A program made the position numbers and the translations under genes. DNA of 64,000 nucleotides from Prevotella communis (GTDB lineage: Bacteria; Bacteroidota; Bacteroidia; Bacteroidales; Bacteroidaceae), in assembly GCF_022024115.1 (NCBI RefSeq), contig NZ_CP091792.1, positions 1,922,001 through 1,986,000 on the forward strand, read 5' to 3'. Of this stretch, positions 53,397-63,232 are shown piece by piece (position 1 is the first letter of the stretch; each line of letters begins with the position of its first letter). Under the pieces are notes generated by a model. That model did no database searches. It saw only the letters and a list, made by a program, of their open reading frames with translations, and was not told the origin of the DNA.

Positions 53397-54935
53397 ATGA
53401 AAGCATTTGAAAATTTAGAAATTTGGTGGGTCACAGGTGCTCAGCTTCTCTACGGAGGCGATGCCGTTGTAGCTGTTGACGGCCACTCAAAGGAGATGGT
53501 AGACGGTCTGAACAAGAGCGGCAATATCCCCGTGAAGATTGTATATAAAGGTACAGCCAACAGCTCTAAGGAGGTGGAGCAGATCATGCTCGCTGCCAAT
53601 AACGACGCCAAGTGCGTAGGTATCATCACATGGATGCACACCTTCTCTCCCGCCAAGATGTGGATCAAGGGTCTGCAGCAGCTGCAGAAGCCCCTGTGCC
53701 ACTTCCACACACAGTATAACGCCGAGATACCCTGGAGCGACATCGACATGGACTTCATGAACCTCAACCAGAGTGCTCACGGCGACATCGAGTTCGGACA
53801 TATCTGCACTCGCATGCGTGTAGCCCGCAAGGTGGTTTGCGGTTACTGGAAGGATGAGAAGGCCCAGAAGCAGATTGCCGTATGGGCTCGCGTAGCAGCT
53901 GGTGTTGCTGATGCTCACAACGTACGCTGTCTGATGTTCGGTATGAACATGAACAATGTGGCCGTGACCGATGGCGACCGCGTGGAGTTCGAGCAGCGCC
54001 TGGGCTACCATGTGGACTACTACCCCGTATCATCTCTGATGGAGTACTTCAAGCAAGTTACCGACAAGGAGGCCGACGAGCTTGTTGAGGAGTATAAGAA
54101 ACTCTACACCATCAAGATCGACGAGAGCGGTGAACAGGTTTACTGGGAGAAGGTGAAGAATGCTGCCAAGGCCGAGATTGCCCTGCGCCGCGTACTGAAG
54201 GACGAGGGCGCTACAGCCTTCACCACCAACTTCGACGACCTGGGTGATGCCAATATCGACGATCCCAACTTCTGCGGCTTCGACCAGATTCCCGGTCTGG
54301 CTTCACAGCGCCTGATGGCCGAGGGTATCGGTTTTGGTGCCGAGGGCGACTGGAAGACAGCCTGCCTCTATCGCACCCTTTACATCATCCAGCAGGGCAT
54401 GCCTACCGGCTGCTCATTCCTGGAGGACTACACCCTCAACTTCGCCGGCGACAAGAGCTCATGCCTGCAGAGCCACATGCTCGAGGTTTGTCCTCTCATC
54501 GCTACCGACAAGCCCAAGCTCGAGGTTCACTTCCTCGGCATCGGTATCCGCAAGCAGCAGACCGCCCGTCTGGTGTTCACCTCAAAGACCGGTGCAGGTA
54601 TCAAGGCCACCGTTGTGGACCTTGGCAACCGCTTCCGCCTGATTTCTCAGGAGGTAGAGTGCATCGAGCCCAAGCCCATGCCTAAGCTCCCCGTGGCTTC
54701 TGCCCTGTGGATTCCCCAGCCCAGCTTCGAGGTTGGCGCTGCCGCATGGATCCTGGCTGGTGGTACTCACCACAGTGCTTTCTCTTACGATATCAACGAG
54801 GAGTACTGGGAAGACTTCGCCGAGATGCTTGGCATTGAGTATGTGAAAATCAATAAGCAGACAAATATTGCCGACTTCAAGCAGACCCTCCGCAACAACG
54901 AGGTTTACTACATGCTGAACAAGGCACTCCGTTAA
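53397..54935 (+). CDS. araA: L-arabinose isomerase
   Basis: A 512-residue isomerase. WVTGAQLLYGGDAV, GIITWMHTFSPAKMWIKGL and FCHFHTQYN-like segments (LCHFHTQYNAEIPW) match AraA. It converts L-arabinose to L-ribulose using a divalent metal. It is the last gene of the operon; a strong terminator follows at 54954. Ribulokinase (araB) is not in the window. Confidence 0.95.
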   Translation: MKAFENLEIWWVTGAQLLYGGDAVVAVDGHSKEMVDGLNKSGNIPVKIVYKGTANSSKEVEQIMLAANNDAKCVGIITWMHTFSPAKMWIKGLQQLQKPLCHFHTQYNAEIPWSDIDMDFMNLNQSAHGDIEFGHICTRMRVARKVVCGYWKDEKAQKQIAVWARVAAGVADAHNVRCLMFGMNMNNVAVTDGDRVEFEQRLGYHVDYYPVSSLMEYFKQVTDKEADELVEEYKKLYTIKIDESGEQVYWEKVKNAAKAEIALRRVLKDEGATAFTTNFDDLGDANIDDPNFCGFDQIPGLASQRLMAEGIGFGAEGDWKTACLYRTLYIIQQGMPTGCSFLEDYTLNFAGDKSSCLQSHMLEVCPLIATDKPKLEVHFLGIGIRKQQTARLVFTSKTGAGIKATVVDLGNRFRLISQEVECIEPKPMPKLPVASALWIPQPSFEVGAAAWILAGGTHHSAFSYDINEEYWEDFAEMLGIEYVKINKQTNIADFKQTLRNNEVYYMLNKALR

Positions 54936-54953
54936 TCTGATTACCCTATCAAT

Positions 54954-55016
54954 AGAGCCTTCACCTGCGCTGCAACTCCCTCGTTGCCAGGCCGCCATGG
55001 TGAAGGCTCTTTTTTT
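54954..55016 (+). terminator. Terminator of the arabinose operon
   Basis: AGAGCCTTCACC (54954-54965) pairs with GGTGAAGGCTCT (54999-55010), closing a long stem with internal loop and followed by seven T. Confidence 0.85.
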
Positions 55017-55074
55017 GTGGGCTATTGTGATGTTAAAAATTGCATAAACATGTAGAAAAGTCGCAGATTATATG

Positions 55075-55082
55075 TAATTTTG
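55075..55082 (+). promoter_or_regulatory. -7 box for Tricorn-like protease gene
   Basis: TAATTTTG, about 57 bases upstream of the ATG at 55139. Confidence 0.5.
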
Positions 55083-55138
55083 TAGTCTCATTGATTGATG
55101 AGTTTTTTAGAGACTAAACGAAAAAGACTATATACAAA

Positions 55139-58100
55139 ATGAAAAAGACTATGAAGAAATGGATGCGTACTGCCATGATGGTGGCAGTAATGGCAGGCTC
55201 GTCGGTACAAGCCAGTGCGAGTCAGGCGTTTACGCCCCTATGGTTGCGAGATGTGATGGTGAGCCCCGACGGACAGCAGGTGCTGTTCTGCTATAAGGGC
55301 GACATCTACAAAGTATCTACAAAAGGTGGCACAGCCGTGCAACTCACCACACACGACAGTTATGAATGCTCGCCCGTTTGGAGTGCCGATGGCAAGCAGA
55401 TTGCCTTTGCCAGCGACCGTCACGGCAATCTCGACATCTTCACCATGTCTGCCGATGGCGGTTCGGCCACCCGTCTCACCTACAACAGTGTGGCCGAGGT
55501 GCCCCAGGCTTTCTCGCCCGACGGCAAGTGGGTGCTCTTTGGAGCAGCCATTCAGGACCCTGCAGCGAGTGTGATGTTCCCCGACAACACCCTGCCCGAA
55601 TTATATAAGGTACCCGCGAAGGGCGGTCGCACCCTCCAGGTGCTGGGCACCCCTGCCGAGATGCTCAGTTTCGCTGCCGATGGCAAGAGCTTCTATTATC
55701 AGGACCGTAAGGGCTACGAGGACGAGTGGCGCAAACACCACACCTCTTCTATTACACGCGATGTGTGGTTCTACGATGCCAAGAGCGGTCAGCACACCAA
55801 TATCACGGCCCATGCCGGTGAAGACCGCAACCCCGTGGCCAGTGCCGATGGCAAGACGCTCCACTTTCTCAGCGAACGCAATGGTGGCAGCATGAATGTG
55901 TATGCCCTGAATACTGGTGCAAATAACGGTCAGCAGCCCGTTGCCGTCACTACTTTCAAGACCCATCCCGTGCGTTTCCTCAGTGCAGCCCGCAATGGAT
56001 TGCTGTGCTATACCTATAATGGTGAGATCTATACGCAGAAGAACGGCTCACAGCCTCAGAAGCTCAGCATCACGCTGACACGCGACGACGAACCCGTCAT
56101 CTCCGACCTCACCTTCACCAGTGGTGCGCGCCAGGCTGTGGTGAGCCGTGATGGTAAGCAGGTGGCCTTCGTAGCCCGTGGCGAGGTGTTTGTCACCAGC
56201 ACCGAGTATGCCACCACCCGTCGCATCTCTCAGACAGCTGGTGCCGAGGCCGATGTGGACTTCGCCCCCGATGGGCGCACCATCGTCTATGCCTCTGAGC
56301 GCAATGGCAACTGGCAACTCTATACGGCTAGCATCGTGCGCAAGGAAGACCTCAACTTTGCCAATGCCACGCTGATTAAAGAAGAGAGCGTGTTCCCCGA
56401 ACTGCCAGCCCTGCAACTCAATGGTAAGCTCGACTTCTCGCAAGTAGAGCGCCAGTATCCTAAGTATAGCCCCGACGGCACAAAACTGGCATTCATCGAG
56501 GACCGCATCAAACTGAAGGTGGTCGACCTGAAGACCAAGAAGGTGACGCAGGTCACCGATGGCAGCAAGTGGTACCGTCAGGACGGTGGCTTCGACTATG
56601 AATGGAGTCCCGATGGCAAGTGGTTCGTGCTGAGCTATATAGCCAACAAGCGCGACCCCTATACCGACCAGGGCATTGTGAGTGCCGAGGGTGGCGAGAT
56701 CCACCCCATCACGCAGAGCGGCTATATGAGTGGTCGCCCCCGTTGGGTGATGGATGGCAAGGCTATCATGTTCGAAAGCGAGCGCTACGGCATGCGCAGT
56801 CATGCCTCGTGGGGCAGTCAGGAGGACGTGTTCCTGGCGTTCCTCACACAGGATGCCTACGACCGTTATCGCCTGTCGCCCGAGGACTATGCCCTGCTCA
56901 AGGAGCTGGAGAAGGCTAAGCCCGAGAAGAAGGCCGATGCCGACAAGAAAGTTGATAAGAAAAGTAAGAACAAGAAGGACGACAAGAAGGCTGATGCCGA
57001 CTCTGTGAAGACGCTCAAGATTGAGTTCGAGGGCATCGAAGACCGCATCGTGCGCCTCACGCCCAACAGCAGTCGCCTGGGCGATGCCATCGTGAGCAAG
57101 GATGGCGAGAGCCTCTACTACTTCGCTGCTTTCGAGGGTGCGCCCGACCTGTGGAAGATGGACCTGCGCAAGCACGAGACCAAGCTGCTGAGCAAGGGTG
57201 GCAGCGGTGTGCTCCAGATGGATAAGGACGGCAACCTCTATTCTTTGGGCAGCAGCATGAAGAAGATTGAGAAGGGCGACAAGATGACGACTATTGCCTA
57301 CGATGCGCAGATGAAACTCGACCTCGCTGCCGAGCGCGAGTATCTGTTGCGCCATGTGGCCAAGCAAATCAACAAGAAGATTTTCCGCACCGACTATAAT
57401 GGCTGCGACTGGGACCTCATGGTGAAAAACTATGCACGCTTCTTGCCACATATTGCTAACAACTACGACTTTGCCGAGCTGCTCAGCGAGTTGCTTGGCG
57501 AACTGAATGTGAGTCATACAGGTGGCCGTTTCCGCCCTGCTGCCAATGGCGACGCCACAGCCCAGTTGGGTCTGCTCTACGACCTCACCGAGGCTACCGA
57601 CGGTCTGAAGATTACGGCCATTCTCGAAGGTGGTCCCTTCAGCAAGGCCAGCAGCAAGGTGAAGGTGGGCGATGTCGTCACGGCCATCAACGGACAGCCT
57701 CTGACCAAGGATACCGATCTGGCCCAACTGCTCAACCTCTGTCGTGGCAAGAAGACGCTCGTGAGTCTCAAGGGCAATGCCGGCACCTGGGACGAGGTAG
57801 TACTGCCTATCAGCCAGTCTGAACAGTCTGCCCTACTCTACAAGCGCTGGATCAAGAGTCGTGCTGCCGAGGTAGAGCGCCTGTCAAACGGTCGCCTGGG
57901 CTATGTGCATATCGAGGGTATGGACGATGCCAGCTTCCGTGATGTCTATTCCGACATTCTGGGCAAGTACAACCTCAAGGAGGGTATCGTCATCGACACC
58001 CGTCATAATGGTGGTGGCCGTCTGCACGAGGACATCGAAATCCTGTTCTCTGGTCATAAGTACTTCACGCAGGTTATCAGAGGTCGTGAGGTGTGCGACA

Positions 58101-58441
58101 TGCCCAGCCGTCGCTATAATCACCCTAGCATCATGCTTCAGGCCGAGGGCAACTACAGTAATGCCCATGGCACACCTTGGGTATATAGTCATCAGAAGAT
58201 TGGCAAACTGGTGGGTGCGCCCGTGCCAGGCACTATGAGTTCGGTCAACTGGGAGACCATGCAAGACCCCACGCTCATTTTCGGTGTGCCTGTAATTGGC
58301 TATCAGCTGCCCGACGGCACCTATCTGGAGAACACCCAGCTGGAGCCCGACGTGCCCGTGCTCAACAAGCCCGAGACCGTTGTCAAGGGTGTTGACCTGC
58401 AGTTGGAAGCCGCTGTGCGCGAGTTGCTCAAACAACTGTAA
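55139..58441 (+). CDS. Tricorn-like S41 protease, secreted
   Basis: An 1100-residue protein. A signal peptide covers residues 1-30 (TAMMVAVMAGSSVQASA). The N-terminal half has WD40/PD40-type beta-propeller repeats (SPDGQQVLF, SADGKQIAFASDRHGN, SPDGTKLAF). The region about 820-880 resembles a PDZ domain (GGPFSKASSKVKVGDVVTAI). The C-terminal S41 domain includes HIEGMDDASFRDVYSDIL and PGTMSSVNWETM, where Ser in TMSS is the likely nucleophile. A Lys-rich stretch (about 600-625) interrupts the propeller region. Likely a periplasmic peptidase that degrades peptides. Confidence 0.88.
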   Translation: MKKTMKKWMRTAMMVAVMAGSSVQASASQAFTPLWLRDVMVSPDGQQVLFCYKGDIYKVSTKGGTAVQLTTHDSYECSPVWSADGKQIAFASDRHGNLDIFTMSADGGSATRLTYNSVAEVPQAFSPDGKWVLFGAAIQDPAASVMFPDNTLPELYKVPAKGGRTLQVLGTPAEMLSFAADGKSFYYQDRKGYEDEWRKHHTSSITRDVWFYDAKSGQHTNITAHAGEDRNPVASADGKTLHFLSERNGGSMNVYALNTGANNGQQPVAVTTFKTHPVRFLSAARNGLLCYTYNGEIYTQKNGSQPQKLSITLTRDDEPVISDLTFTSGARQAVVSRDGKQVAFVARGEVFVTSTEYATTRRISQTAGAEADVDFAPDGRTIVYASERNGNWQLYTASIVRKEDLNFANATLIKEESVFPELPALQLNGKLDFSQVERQYPKYSPDGTKLAFIEDRIKLKVVDLKTKKVTQVTDGSKWYRQDGGFDYEWSPDGKWFVLSYIANKRDPYTDQGIVSAEGGEIHPITQSGYMSGRPRWVMDGKAIMFESERYGMRSHASWGSQEDVFLAFLTQDAYDRYRLSPEDYALLKELEKAKPEKKADADKKVDKKSKNKKDDKKADADSVKTLKIEFEGIEDRIVRLTPNSSRLGDAIVSKDGESLYYFAAFEGAPDLWKMDLRKHETKLLSKGGSGVLQMDKDGNLYSLGSSMKKIEKGDKMTTIAYDAQMKLDLAAEREYLLRHVAKQINKKIFRTDYNGCDWDLMVKNYARFLPHIANNYDFAELLSELLGELNVSHTGGRFRPAANGDATAQLGLLYDLTEATDGLKITAILEGGPFSKASSKVKVGDVVTAINGQPLTKDTDLAQLLNLCRGKKTLVSLKGNAGTWDEVVLPISQSEQSALLYKRWIKSRAAEVERLSNGRLGYVHIEGMDDASFRDVYSDILGKYNLKEGIVIDTRHNGGGRLHEDIEILFSGHKYFTQVIRGREVCDMPSRRYNHPSIMLQAEGNYSNAHGTPWVYSHQKIGKLVGAPVPGTMSSVNWETMQDPTLIFGVPVIGYQLPDGTYLENTQLEPDVPVLNKPETVVKGVDLQLEAAVRELLKQL

Positions 58442-58502
58442 TCGAACCATTCATACTCGACGGCATTCCTCACATAAAAATGCTGTGGCATGAATAAAAA
58501 AA

Positions 58503-58541
58503 ATAGGGCTGCTACCAACCGGGTAACAGCCCTATTTTTTT
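58503..58541. terminator. Bidirectional-looking terminator after the Tricorn-like gene
   Basis: ATAGGGCTG...CAGCCCTAT hairpin with an A-run on one side and a T-run on the other. Confidence 0.75.
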
Positions 58542-58591
58542 ATTAACACTTTTCCCATTTTTTAAACCTCTTTTCTGCAGTAAAATCAAAC

Positions 58592-58623
58592 AAAGAGCGC
58601 CCTTCTCACGAAGAACGCTCTTT
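58592..58623 (-). terminator. Hairpin downstream of the minus-strand peptidase cluster
   Basis: AAAGAGCG...CGCTCTTT with inner TTCT/AGAA pairing. It lies past the stop of the gene ending at 58683. Confidence 0.5.
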
Positions 58624-58682
58624 CTAAGCTAATGAGTGAGACACCTCTCACAGTGAATGTTATATATAATGAAAGATTTATG

Positions 58683-59096
58683 TTATTTGTTTCGCATAAG
58701 ATAAGGATGCGGCGGCGGCAAGGGTATCCCCTCTTTCTGTCTTCTTTCCCTGACAATCCTGTCACGCACGCCCTTAAAGTTATCAACCATCTTCGAGTAA
58801 TCAGGACGATACTTGAAATGATATTGAGACTCCATTTTCTGCTCCTTGTGACGAAGAATAACCGACTGGCAACTGGCGGTGTCCTTATCCTGCTTGCTGT
58901 CTAAGGACATCTGCATCAGATGCGGCTTGGAACGGTGATACAGGCTTATGTCAAATTCAACGGTCAAAGGCGGGAGCTTGGGAAAGTGGTCTGCATGCTT
59001 CCATGAGATGGCGGGGGATGTCTGTGCCATCGCCATAGGGCAGCACAGGAAGATAGTGACCAACAGTATTCCAACTTTTCTCAATTTCATATGCAT
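58683..59096 (-). CDS. Small secreted protein of unknown function
   Basis: A 137-residue protein with a signal peptide (KVGILLVTIFLCCPMAMAQ). The mature part is basic and Pro/His-rich at its end (GIPLPPPHPYLMRNK). No domain is recognised. It begins 15 bases after the M13 peptidase stop, so it is probably co-transcribed. A second in-frame ATG at 59090 is possible. Confidence 0.65.
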   Translation of the reverse strand: MHMKLRKVGILLVTIFLCCPMAMAQTSPAISWKHADHFPKLPPLTVEFDISLYHRSKPHLMQMSLDSKQDKDTASCQSVILRHKEQKMESQYHFKYRPDYSKMVDNFKGVRDRIVRERRQKEGIPLPPPHPYLMRNK

Positions 59097-59111
59097 TATT
59101 TTTTTATAGAC

Positions 59112-61163
59112 TTACCATAACTGCAACCGCTTCTCCTTGGGGATGAAGAGCTTGTCGCCCTCCTTGATGCCGAAGGCCTCGTACCAGGCGTCGATATGAG
59201 GCAGGGCACCATTGATGCGCCAGCGGCCCTGGGAGTGAACATCGATGATGGTGAGGTGACGCAACCCGGCATCGGTGATGTTTTGCGCCCAGACATTGGT
59301 GTATGACAAGAAGAAACGCTGGTCGGCAGTGAATCCGTCGATGGCGGGCAGCGTCTTAACGGCGTTCTTGTAGGCCGTCCATGCCACCTGCAGGCCACCA
59401 TGGTCGGCCAGGTTCTCACCCAGCGTCATGCGCCCGTTGGCATGCAGACCAGGCAGCACCTCGATAGCATCGAAGAAGTCGGCATACATATCGGCCTTCT
59501 CACGGAACTTCGCGGCATCTTCGGGTGTCCACCAGTCGCGCAAGTTGCCGTCCTGGTCGTAGAGACGCCCCTGGTCGTCGAAGCCGTGGGTCATCTCGTG
59601 GCCGATAACCACGCCGATGGCACCATAGTTGACAGCATCGTCGGCTTCCAGATCGAAGAAGGGCGGCTGCAGGATGCCGGCAGGGAAACATATCTCGTTG
59701 GTGGTGGGGTTATAGTAGGCGTTGACGGTCTGTGGCGTCAACTGCCATACAGTGGGATCCACAGGGTTGCCGGCCTTACGCCTGACATTCTCCGCATTCC
59801 AGTAGCGTTTACACAGCATGACGTTCTCAGCGTACGACTTGCTGTTGTCGATGTGCAAGGCGCTCATGTCGGTCCACTTGTCGGGATAGCCCACCTTCAC
59901 GATGAAGGCGGCGAGTTTCTCCTTGGCGGCGGCCTTGGTGGCAGCACTCATCCAATCCTGTGCGTCAATGCGCTGGGCAAGGGCCACCTGCAGGTTGCTG
60001 ACCAACTCAAGCATGCGCTCCTTGGCGGCGGCAGGAAAATACTTCTCGACAAACAACTTGCCTATAGCCTCGCCCATCAGGTAGTCCATTTGAGAAGAGA
60101 CGCGCTGCCACAGGGGATAGTCCTGCTGACGTCCCGTGAGCACACGTCCGAAAAAGTCGAAGTAGATGGCCTCCGCGGTGTCGTCAAGGCATTGGGCGTA
60201 GTCTTTGATTTCCGTCCACTCCATGTAGTCACGGTACTCGTCGGCAGTCATCGCAGCCAAAAGTTGGTCGGCACCGGCAAAGAAGTCGGGCTGTTCCACC
60301 ACAAGCTCCTGAATATAAGCCGACGGCACGTCAATGGCTCTCATCAGTTTCTCCAGCTGGATATGGGGATAGGCAGCGTTAAACTGAGCCAGCGACATCT
60401 TGTTGTAGTTGGCCTCGGGGTCGCGCAGTTCGGTCTGAGAGCGGCTCACCTTGGCCAGTTCGGTCTCCGTATGCATCACGTTCTCCATCTTCTGCGAAGC
60501 CTGCTGTTCGGTGAATCCGAAGTGCTGGAACATCTTGGCGATGGTCTGTTTGTAGGCCTCGCGGATGTCGGTGGTGGCGGCGTCGGTGTTGAGGTAGTAC
60601 TCTTTCTGCCCCATCCCTATGCCACCCTGTTTCACCTTCAGTATATTCTGCGTGGCGTTCTTCGGGTCGGCAGAAAAATTGGTGTAGAAGAATGCATAGA
60701 GGTTCTCCGGTACCAGTTGCAACTGAATCTGGAACAACTGCTCCACCGTGGTGGCCTGCTCCATCTGACCGATAATGCCCATCAGCGGCTCCACGCCCTG
60801 CTGGTTGCGGCGCTGACTGTCCATGCCCATTCGGTAGAGGTCGGCCAGTTTCTGCTCCGTAGAGCCCTCGGCAAAGTGAGCTGTCTGCAGGTCATCAAGG
60901 ATAGTCTTGAGGCGCGCCTGGTTATCCTCTGACAACTTTTCAAAGTTGCCGTAGCGCGAATAGGCTGCGGGCAGCGGATGATTTTTCATCCACCCGCCAC
61001 AGGCATACTGATAGAAATCATCACCAGGACGTACTGACGTGTCGAGGTTTGACAGGTCGATGCCCGACGGCTGCTGCCCCTGCTGCGTGGTATCGTCGTC
61101 GGTGCAGGCGGTGAAGCCCAGCACCACGATGGCCATTGCCATCAGATAGGAAATCTTCTTCAT
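59112..61163 (-). CDS. M13 family metalloendopeptidase, lipoprotein
   Basis: A 683-residue neprilysin-like peptidase. Lipoprotein signal MAMAIVVLGFTAC (lipobox FTAC). VIGHEMTHGFDDQG carries the HExxH zinc site, and ENLADHGGLQ supplies the third ligand and neighbour. NAYYNPTTNEICFPAGILQP is a family motif. It probably degrades oligopeptides outside the cytoplasm. Lies between S41 and the small secreted protein on one transcript. Confidence 0.92.
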   Translation of the reverse strand: MKKISYLMAMAIVVLGFTACTDDDTTQQGQQPSGIDLSNLDTSVRPGDDFYQYACGGWMKNHPLPAAYSRYGNFEKLSEDNQARLKTILDDLQTAHFAEGSTEQKLADLYRMGMDSQRRNQQGVEPLMGIIGQMEQATTVEQLFQIQLQLVPENLYAFFYTNFSADPKNATQNILKVKQGGIGMGQKEYYLNTDAATTDIREAYKQTIAKMFQHFGFTEQQASQKMENVMHTETELAKVSRSQTELRDPEANYNKMSLAQFNAAYPHIQLEKLMRAIDVPSAYIQELVVEQPDFFAGADQLLAAMTADEYRDYMEWTEIKDYAQCLDDTAEAIYFDFFGRVLTGRQQDYPLWQRVSSQMDYLMGEAIGKLFVEKYFPAAAKERMLELVSNLQVALAQRIDAQDWMSAATKAAAKEKLAAFIVKVGYPDKWTDMSALHIDNSKSYAENVMLCKRYWNAENVRRKAGNPVDPTVWQLTPQTVNAYYNPTTNEICFPAGILQPPFFDLEADDAVNYGAIGVVIGHEMTHGFDDQGRLYDQDGNLRDWWTPEDAAKFREKADMYADFFDAIEVLPGLHANGRMTLGENLADHGGLQVAWTAYKNAVKTLPAIDGFTADQRFFLSYTNVWAQNITDAGLRHLTIIDVHSQGRWRINGALPHIDAWYEAFGIKEGDKLFIPKEKRLQLW

Positions 61164-61199
61164 TCTCTAAATATTTTATTTCACCTACATGCAGAAAAA

Positions 61200-62519
61200 T
61201 CAGTTGCCAGTGGTGCAGAACTGGAGGGCACGCTCCAGCTGCGTGTCACGACCAGTGGTGGTGTAGAGGGAGACATTGAAATCGACCTCGATGTCGGGAG
61301 TGACGCCTACACCCTCAAGGATCTGCTTATCCTTGGTCAAGGTGACCATCTGGGGGATGTAGAGGAAGACGGGAGTCACGTTCATCTGGCCAATGACACC
61401 GGCATAGTTCTGATAGTAGACGAAGGGATCGGTGACGAGCGAGCAGACGCCGCCATGGGTGCGCTTGCCGATAAATGTGCCGTTGGGCAGGCTCTGACAG
61501 CTCAAGGTGGTCATCTCGGCCATGCTGACGGAGGCGCAGTTGGCAAGCACGACAATCGGTTCGGTGATGGTCTCGTGGGCTGTTTCAAGGGTCTTCACCT
61601 TGAAGGGCGACAGCGGCGAGTAGTCGTAGCGCCCCACCCCACGCTTGAAGCGCGAGTAGCCTGCCTGGAACCCTCCGCTGGGCAACATGCTGCCCAGGAC
61701 GAATTGGAAGTCGTTGAGCATGCCGCCGCCATTGTTGCGCAGGTCGATGATGACACCCTTGAGCTGGCCGCTGGCATGGAGCTGCTGCACCTTGTCATAC
61801 CACGCCTTCCATGTCTGCTGCACGCCCAGGGCAAGAAACTGTGTGATGGCATCTTTCTGGCCGAACAACTCCTGCAGATACTCGTCAACGACATAGGGCG
61901 AGAGATTGAAACCGTCGAGATAGAGGTAGGCAATATTCTCCTTGAAGAGGGCATACTTCACGGTAATGCCAAAATCACCCGCATCAGCAGTATGGGTATC
62001 GGCCTCCTTGTAGTCCAGGATCTGGTTGCCCGTGCCGCCAAACGCAGCAGGGAGATAGGCACTCAGGTTGTGCGTGGTATTCTGCGTAGCCTCAAAGTCA
62101 TCGCGTTCTTTGCTGCGTGTGTAGCTGGGACTGGCCGCAACGAAAGTACCCGTGAGATGGTTCTGCATCTGAGCCACGAAATGGCCATCGTGCAGGGGTG
62201 CCACAGTCTCATCGAGCAGTTTGCGGAGCTCCTCGTCCGTGACGTCGTTACGCTGGTCGAGGGCCTCGTATTTAGGCAGGTACTCATCGTAGACGGCATC
62301 CCAGTCAACCCCCTGGCTACGCTCATAGTCCCAGATGCCATAGTTCTGGTCGAGGGCTTTCCATAGCACCTTGAACTTACCGGCAAAACTCTTTCGTGCC
62401 TTTTCAAATGCCAGTCCGTCGTTGAAGGCATAATTCTGCAGGGCGTCGCTCTCTTCGCGACAGCTGGTGACCATCACCAGCAGGAGCATAGCTCCTAAAA
62501 TCATTATCTTGTTTTTCAT
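61200..62519 (-). CDS. S41 family peptidase, lipoprotein
   Basis: A 439-residue peptidase. The start at 62519 gives the lipoprotein signal MILGAMLLLVMVTSC. IIDLRNNGGGMLNDF and LANCASVSMAEMTTL (nucleophile Ser within CASVSM) are the S41 features. No PDZ domain is evident. The next ATG upstream is possible. The upstream sequence consists of the dispersed repeat at 62541-62572; the same frame continues through it as MKSEKFASA. Confidence 0.82.
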   Translation of the reverse strand: MKNKIMILGAMLLLVMVTSCREESDALQNYAFNDGLAFEKARKSFAGKFKVLWKALDQNYGIWDYERSQGVDWDAVYDEYLPKYEALDQRNDVTDEELRKLLDETVAPLHDGHFVAQMQNHLTGTFVAASPSYTRSKERDDFEATQNTTHNLSAYLPAAFGGTGNQILDYKEADTHTADAGDFGITVKYALFKENIAYLYLDGFNLSPYVVDEYLQELFGQKDAITQFLALGVQQTWKAWYDKVQQLHASGQLKGVIIDLRNNGGGMLNDFQFVLGSMLPSGGFQAGYSRFKRGVGRYDYSPLSPFKVKTLETAHETITEPIVVLANCASVSMAEMTTLSCQSLPNGTFIGKRTHGGVCSLVTDPFVYYQNYAGVIGQMNVTPVFLYIPQMVTLTKDKQILEGVGVTPDIEVDFNVSLYTTTGRDTQLERALQFCTTGN

Positions 62520-62540
62520 ATTGTAATTCATAATTGCGGA

Positions 62541-62572
62541 AGCAAATTTTTCACTTTTCACTTTTCACTATT
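62541..62572. repeat. Dispersed repeat between OMP and S41 genes
   Basis: AGCAAATTTTTCACTTTTCA followed by CTTTTCACTATT: the VKSEKFATA-family core, with an extra GTGAAAA unit. It fills most of the 56-base gap between two genes, right after the OMP stop codon. Confidence 0.75.
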
Positions 62573-62575
62573 CCC

Positions 62576-63232
62576 TTAAAAGTAGTACATCACTCCTGCT
62601 TGCAGTCCCAGCGTGGAGTGGTAGCGCTTGTCCTTGAGGTGAGGCTGCTCCTTGCGGAAGCTGGTGGTGCTGTAGTAGTAGCGGGCCTCAACCTGGGCAC
62701 CCCAGTGACGGGCAAAATGGTACTCCAGTCCCAGGCCACCCACGAAGCCGCAGTCCCAGCGCTGGTCGCGGTCGTTGTCGAAGTCCACATCCTCATCAAA
62801 GTCGTAGGTATAGTCAGACACATTATTAAAATCCGTACCTTTGCGATGGCTGTTGAGCCAGTAGCCGCCATACACACCCACGTTGCAGAAGCCACGGAGC
62901 TTCTCGCCGCCGAAGCCAAACGATGCCATGACGGGCATCAGGAGATAGTTGTTAGTGTACTTGTAGTCCTGCTGGTCGTAAACCACACGCGTCTGACGAT
63001 AGTTTTTCTGCGTCCAGTCCAGTTCGGCACGCACACCCAGCCAGTCGTTGAAGTCGTACTGTCCCATCAGACCGAAGTTCACGCCACTGCGGTCCTTATA
63101 CACAAGGTCGGTCATGTACTGTTTGTCAATGGTAGGATGGTTGTAGGACATTCCTACGTTGGCACCCACACGCCACTGGGCAAAGGCCAGCGAAGGCAGC
63201 ATCAGTGCCAGAAAAATAATGGTTCTTTTCAT
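62576..63232 (-). CDS. Outer-membrane beta-barrel protein
   Basis: A 218-residue protein with a signal peptide (MKRTIIFLALMLPSLAFAQ). The rest alternates short beta-strands ending in aromatic residues (VGANVGMSYNHP, VEARYYYSTTSF) and ends in GLQAGVMYYF, whose terminal Phe fits the outer-membrane insertion signal. Typical small 8-10 strand porin-like OMP. The start is set at 63232. First gene of the minus-strand group with the two peptidases. Confidence 0.8.
   Translation of the reverse strand: MKRTIIFLALMLPSLAFAQWRVGANVGMSYNHPTIDKQYMTDLVYKDRSGVNFGLMGQYDFNDWLGVRAELDWTQKNYRQTRVVYDQQDYKYTNNYLLMPVMASFGFGGEKLRGFCNVGVYGGYWLNSHRKGTDFNNVSDYTYDFDEDVDFDNDRDQRWDCGFVGGLGLEYHFARHWGAQVEARYYYSTTSFRKEQPHLKDKRYHSTLGLQAGVMYYF

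Noticed and set aside
56048..57727. Long minus-strand open frame (559 codons) antisense to the Tricorn-like gene
   Set aside because: Its translation is a low-complexity mirror of codon bias with no domain, while the plus-strand gene has clear propeller, PDZ and S41 motifs.
59400..60932. Long plus-strand open frame (510 codons) antisense to the M13 peptidase
   Set aside because: Composition reflects the opposite strand's codon use; the minus strand has HExxH and other M13 motifs.
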